In this document: in pieces, positions 6,314 to 7,744 of the stretch
Layout of the letters: the number at the start of each line of letters is the position of its first letter
How positions within the stretch are numbered: the stretch's first letter is position 1
NCBI GenBank assembly: GCA_937928755.1
Contig: CALEZI010000021.1
Coordinates: 1-7,744, forward strand
Length of the DNA: 7,744 nt
From: an uncultured Rhodanobacteraceae bacterium
Lineage (GTDB): Bacteria > Pseudomonadota > Gammaproteobacteria > Xanthomonadales > SZUA-5
Direction: 5' to 3'
Notes under the pieces: generated by a model
Told to the model about the DNA's origin: nothing
Seen by the model: only the letters and a program-made list of their open reading frames with translations
The model's database searches: none
Program-made: the position numbers and the translations under genes

Positions 6314-6805
6314 ATGCCCGACCGCGAAAACGAATTGACGTTGCGCTTTCTGGCGCAACCCAAGGACGTCAACTACGGTGGCAAGGTGTTCGGCGGCGCC
6401 GTGATGGGCTGGATCGACCAGGCCGCCTACGCGCTCGCGGCGGGCTGGAGCGGGCAATACGCGGTAACGGTGTACGTCGGCGGCATCCAGTTCGAAGCGC
6501 CGGTTCCGATCGGCAGCCTGGTCGAAGTGCGCGCACGAATGCTGCATACCGGCGCGACCAGCATGCACATCGGCGTCGACGTGCACGCGCGCGATCCGCG
6601 CTGCGCGGCCGGGTCGCGCGTGCGCACCACCCACTGCATCGTCGTCTTCGTCGCCATGGGTGCCGACGGCAAGCCGGTTCCGGTGCCGACCTACGTGCCG
6701 CAGACCGCCGAAGAGATCGAGTTGCAAGCCTACGCCACGCGCGTCATGGCCCTGCGCCAAACCATCGAGGCCGAACGACGGGCGTTTCTCGCGGCGCAGA
6801 CGTAG
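6314..6805 (+). CDS. Hotdog-fold acyl-CoA thioesterase
   Basis: Cytoplasmic acyl-CoA hydrolase of the YciA/BACH type (hotdog fold), releasing free acid and CoA from acyl-CoA. The 163 residues from this start give one hotdog domain. It shows LTLRFLAQPKDVNYGGKVFG from residue 9, with Asn20; GGAVMGWIDQAAYA (27-40), with the presumed catalytic Asp35, keeping the 15-residue Asn-Asp spacing of the family; VTVYVGGIQFEAPVPIGSLV (51-70); and RTTHCIVVFVAMGADGKPVPVP (104-125), the end of the fold. The frame is open back to 6233. ATG 6314 is preferred for a normal family N terminus and a weak GGCAGG four bases upstream; ATG 6302 and 6284 remain possible. It is isolated by repeats on both sides and converges with the glutamine amidotransferase gene. 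Chain-length preference cannot be read. Confidence 0.9.
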   Translation: MPDRENELTLRFLAQPKDVNYGGKVFGGAVMGWIDQAAYALAAGWSGQYAVTVYVGGIQFEAPVPIGSLVEVRARMLHTGATSMHIGVDVHARDPRCAAGSRVRTTHCIVVFVAMGADGKPVPVPTYVPQTAEEIELQAYATRVMALRQTIEAERRAFLAAQT

Positions 6806-6806
6806 A

Positions 6807-6831
6807 GCGGATCCCGCGCAGCGGAATCCGC
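6807..6831. terminator. Short hairpin directly after the thioesterase gene
   Basis: GCGGAT (6807-6812) pairs with ATCCGC (6826-6831), with further partial pairing inside. It begins two bases after the stop codon. No T run follows, so it may be a stability hairpin or a palindromic repeat unit of the GCGGATTCCGC kind seen between genes in related genomes, rather than a classical terminator. Confidence 0.45.
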
Positions 6832-6845
6832 CATCGGTCCGCAGT

Positions 6846-6932
6846 TGTGCTCTCGTGGGTCCAGACTTGTCTGGACGCTTCTCGCGTCGACGCTGAGAAG
6901 CGTCCAGGCAAGCCTGGACCCACAAAAGCACA
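6846..6932. repeat. Palindromic element with cloverleaf folding potential
   Basis: The 38-base arms at 6846-6883 and 6895-6932 are reverse complements with 4 mismatches. Each arm also contains its own perfect palindrome: GTCCAGACTTGTCTGGAC (6859-6876) and GTCCAGGCAAGCCTGGAC (6902-6919). The centre GCGTCGACGC (6884-6893) is self-complementary. The element can fold as one long stem or as three hairpins. It sits between two convergent genes, ending four bases before the stop of the amidotransferase gene, a position typical of REP-like or bidirectional terminator elements. No REP-associated transposase is in the window. Confidence 0.88.
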
Positions 6933-6936
6933 CGAT

Positions 6937-7683
6937 CTACCGCGACGGCAGCACGGTACGTCGGGCTGGTCTTCCCACCAGATCGAGAAAACCATTGAAC
7001 AGCGGCTCGGCCTGTTCCCGCAACTGCGCCGCGTGGGCTTCGGTTTGGGCGCGAATGGTTTCTGCGTCGTGGGGTAATCCCGCGGCGCAGATTTCCTGCT
7101 GATAGGCGGCATTGCCGAGCCAGCGCCCGATCAGCGCCGCGTCGACCTCGGGATGGAACTGCACGCCGTAGGCACTGTCGCCATAGCGGAAGGCCTGCTG
7201 CTCGCAACTGTCGGTGCGCGCCAGATGTTCGGCTCCGGCCGGCAGGTCGAAGGTATAGCTGTGCCACTGGAACACGCGCGTGCGCTCGCCGAGCGGTGCG
7301 ATCACGGCATCCGAACGGCCGGCTTCGGTGGTCGCCAACTCATACCAGCCGATCTCCGGCTGCGTGTGCCGGCGCACCGGCGCGCCCAGCACATGGGCCA
7401 GCAACTGGGCGCCGAGACAGATGCCGAATACCGGCTTGCCCAGGTGCAGCGCGCGTTCGATCGCCTTGAGCTCGGTCCTGAGATGCGCGCGCCGATCCTG
7501 GTCCTCGACATTCATCGGTCCGCCGAGCACCACCAGGCCGCGGTAGCGATCGACATTCGGCACGGCGTCCGGATCGCGCTCGAAATTGACGAAGCGCACC
7601 CGATGCCCGCGCGCCCGGATCAACGGATCGAGCGTGCCGAGCGGCTCGGCGGCGACATGCTGGAAGATCAGGAGGCGCGACAT
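6937..7683 (-). CDS. Class I glutamine amidotransferase-like protein
   Basis: Cytoplasmic protein with a class I glutamine amidotransferase (GATase1) domain, which releases ammonia from glutamine; stand-alone members act on poorly defined amines or serve as gamma-glutamyl hydrolases. The 248 residues contain VVLGGPMNVED (51-61, oxyanion region), GICLGAQLLAHVLG (87-100) with nucleophile Cys89, FQWHSYTFDLP (138-148), and GVQFHPEVD (173-181) supplying His177 and Glu179; the catalytic triad is complete. The residues from about 190 onward are a helical tail outside the catalytic fold. It lacks a fused synthetase domain, so it is not GMP synthase or carbamoyl phosphate synthase. ATG 7683 gives the expected beta-strand start (RLLIFQH), but no clear Shine-Dalgarno precedes it. 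Neighbours give no hint of substrate. Confidence 0.92.
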   Translation of the reverse strand: MSRLLIFQHVAAEPLGTLDPLIRARGHRVRFVNFERDPDAVPNVDRYRGLVVLGGPMNVEDQDRRAHLRTELKAIERALHLGKPVFGICLGAQLLAHVLGAPVRRHTQPEIGWYELATTEAGRSDAVIAPLGERTRVFQWHSYTFDLPAGAEHLARTDSCEQQAFRYGDSAYGVQFHPEVDAALIGRWLGNAAYQQEICAAGLPHDAETIRAQTEAHAAQLREQAEPLFNGFLDLVGRPARRTVLPSR

Positions 7684-7727
7684 GCGGACAACGATAGTCG
7701 AAGTTCGCAGGCGGGTGATTCAAATGC

Positions 7728-7744
7728 GGGGGGCGGGGGGCTGG
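7728..7744. repeat. Partial G-rich repeat at the window end
   Basis: The last 17 bases are a G-rich run reading GGCGGGGGGCTGG near the end, closely resembling the left arm of the inverted repeat at 3-33. It is probably the first part of another copy, cut off by the window edge, lying upstream of the amidotransferase gene. Confidence 0.45.

Noticed and set aside
5915..7267. A 450-codon minus-strand open frame with repeated AKDAKDAK and LCVLCVLCG peptides
   Set aside because: The peptides are translations of the 9-base tandem repeat arms. The frame overlaps three better-supported genes in other frames.

Overview
The window is GC-rich, densely coding chromosomal DNA, most like a gammaproteobacterium of the Lysobacterales (Xanthomonadales). 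This placement is inferred from protein style (a PilT/PilU-type pilus ATPase, a DUF4398-like/OmpA lipoprotein pair, a DHH exopolyphosphatase-like protein) and from palindromic intergenic repeats. No rRNA, tRNA, transposase, integrase or CRISPR array was seen.

Layout. Positions 3-139 hold a G-rich inverted repeat. Positions 1496 to 151 (minus strand) encode two lipoproteins that overlap by 4 bases: a small DUF4398-like lipoprotein, then an OmpA-type peptidoglycan-binding lipoprotein with a long coiled coil. An 82-base divergent promoter region separates them from a PilT/PilU-family retraction ATPase (1579-2688, plus). After a purine/pyrimidine inverted repeat (2695-2867) comes a plus-strand run: an FAH-family hydrolase/decarboxylase (2897-3586), a membrane fatty acid hydroxylase/sterol desaturase family protein overlapping it by 4 bases (3583-4395), a DHH phosphoesterase (4473-5411) and a small exported cytochrome-c-like protein (5502-5990). 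Positions 5991-6313 are non-coding and carry a long hairpin with a T run, then an inverted repeat built from 9-base tandem units. An acyl-CoA thioesterase (about 6314-6805, plus) converges on a class I glutamine amidotransferase (7683 to 6937, minus). Between them lie a short hairpin and an elaborate 87-base palindromic element. The last 17 bases look like the start of another G-rich repeat.

How the genes relate. The two lipoproteins are very probably one translational unit acting at the outer membrane/peptidoglycan. The FAH protein and the membrane hydroxylase are translationally coupled, but no shared pathway is evident. The remaining genes look like ordinary housekeeping or accessory functions. 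I see no defence, secretion or biosynthetic system. The most unusual content is in the gaps: most larger intergenic gaps contain a different long inverted repeat, and three of these have arms made of short degenerate tandem units. One element shows paired base changes suggesting that small hairpins are conserved.
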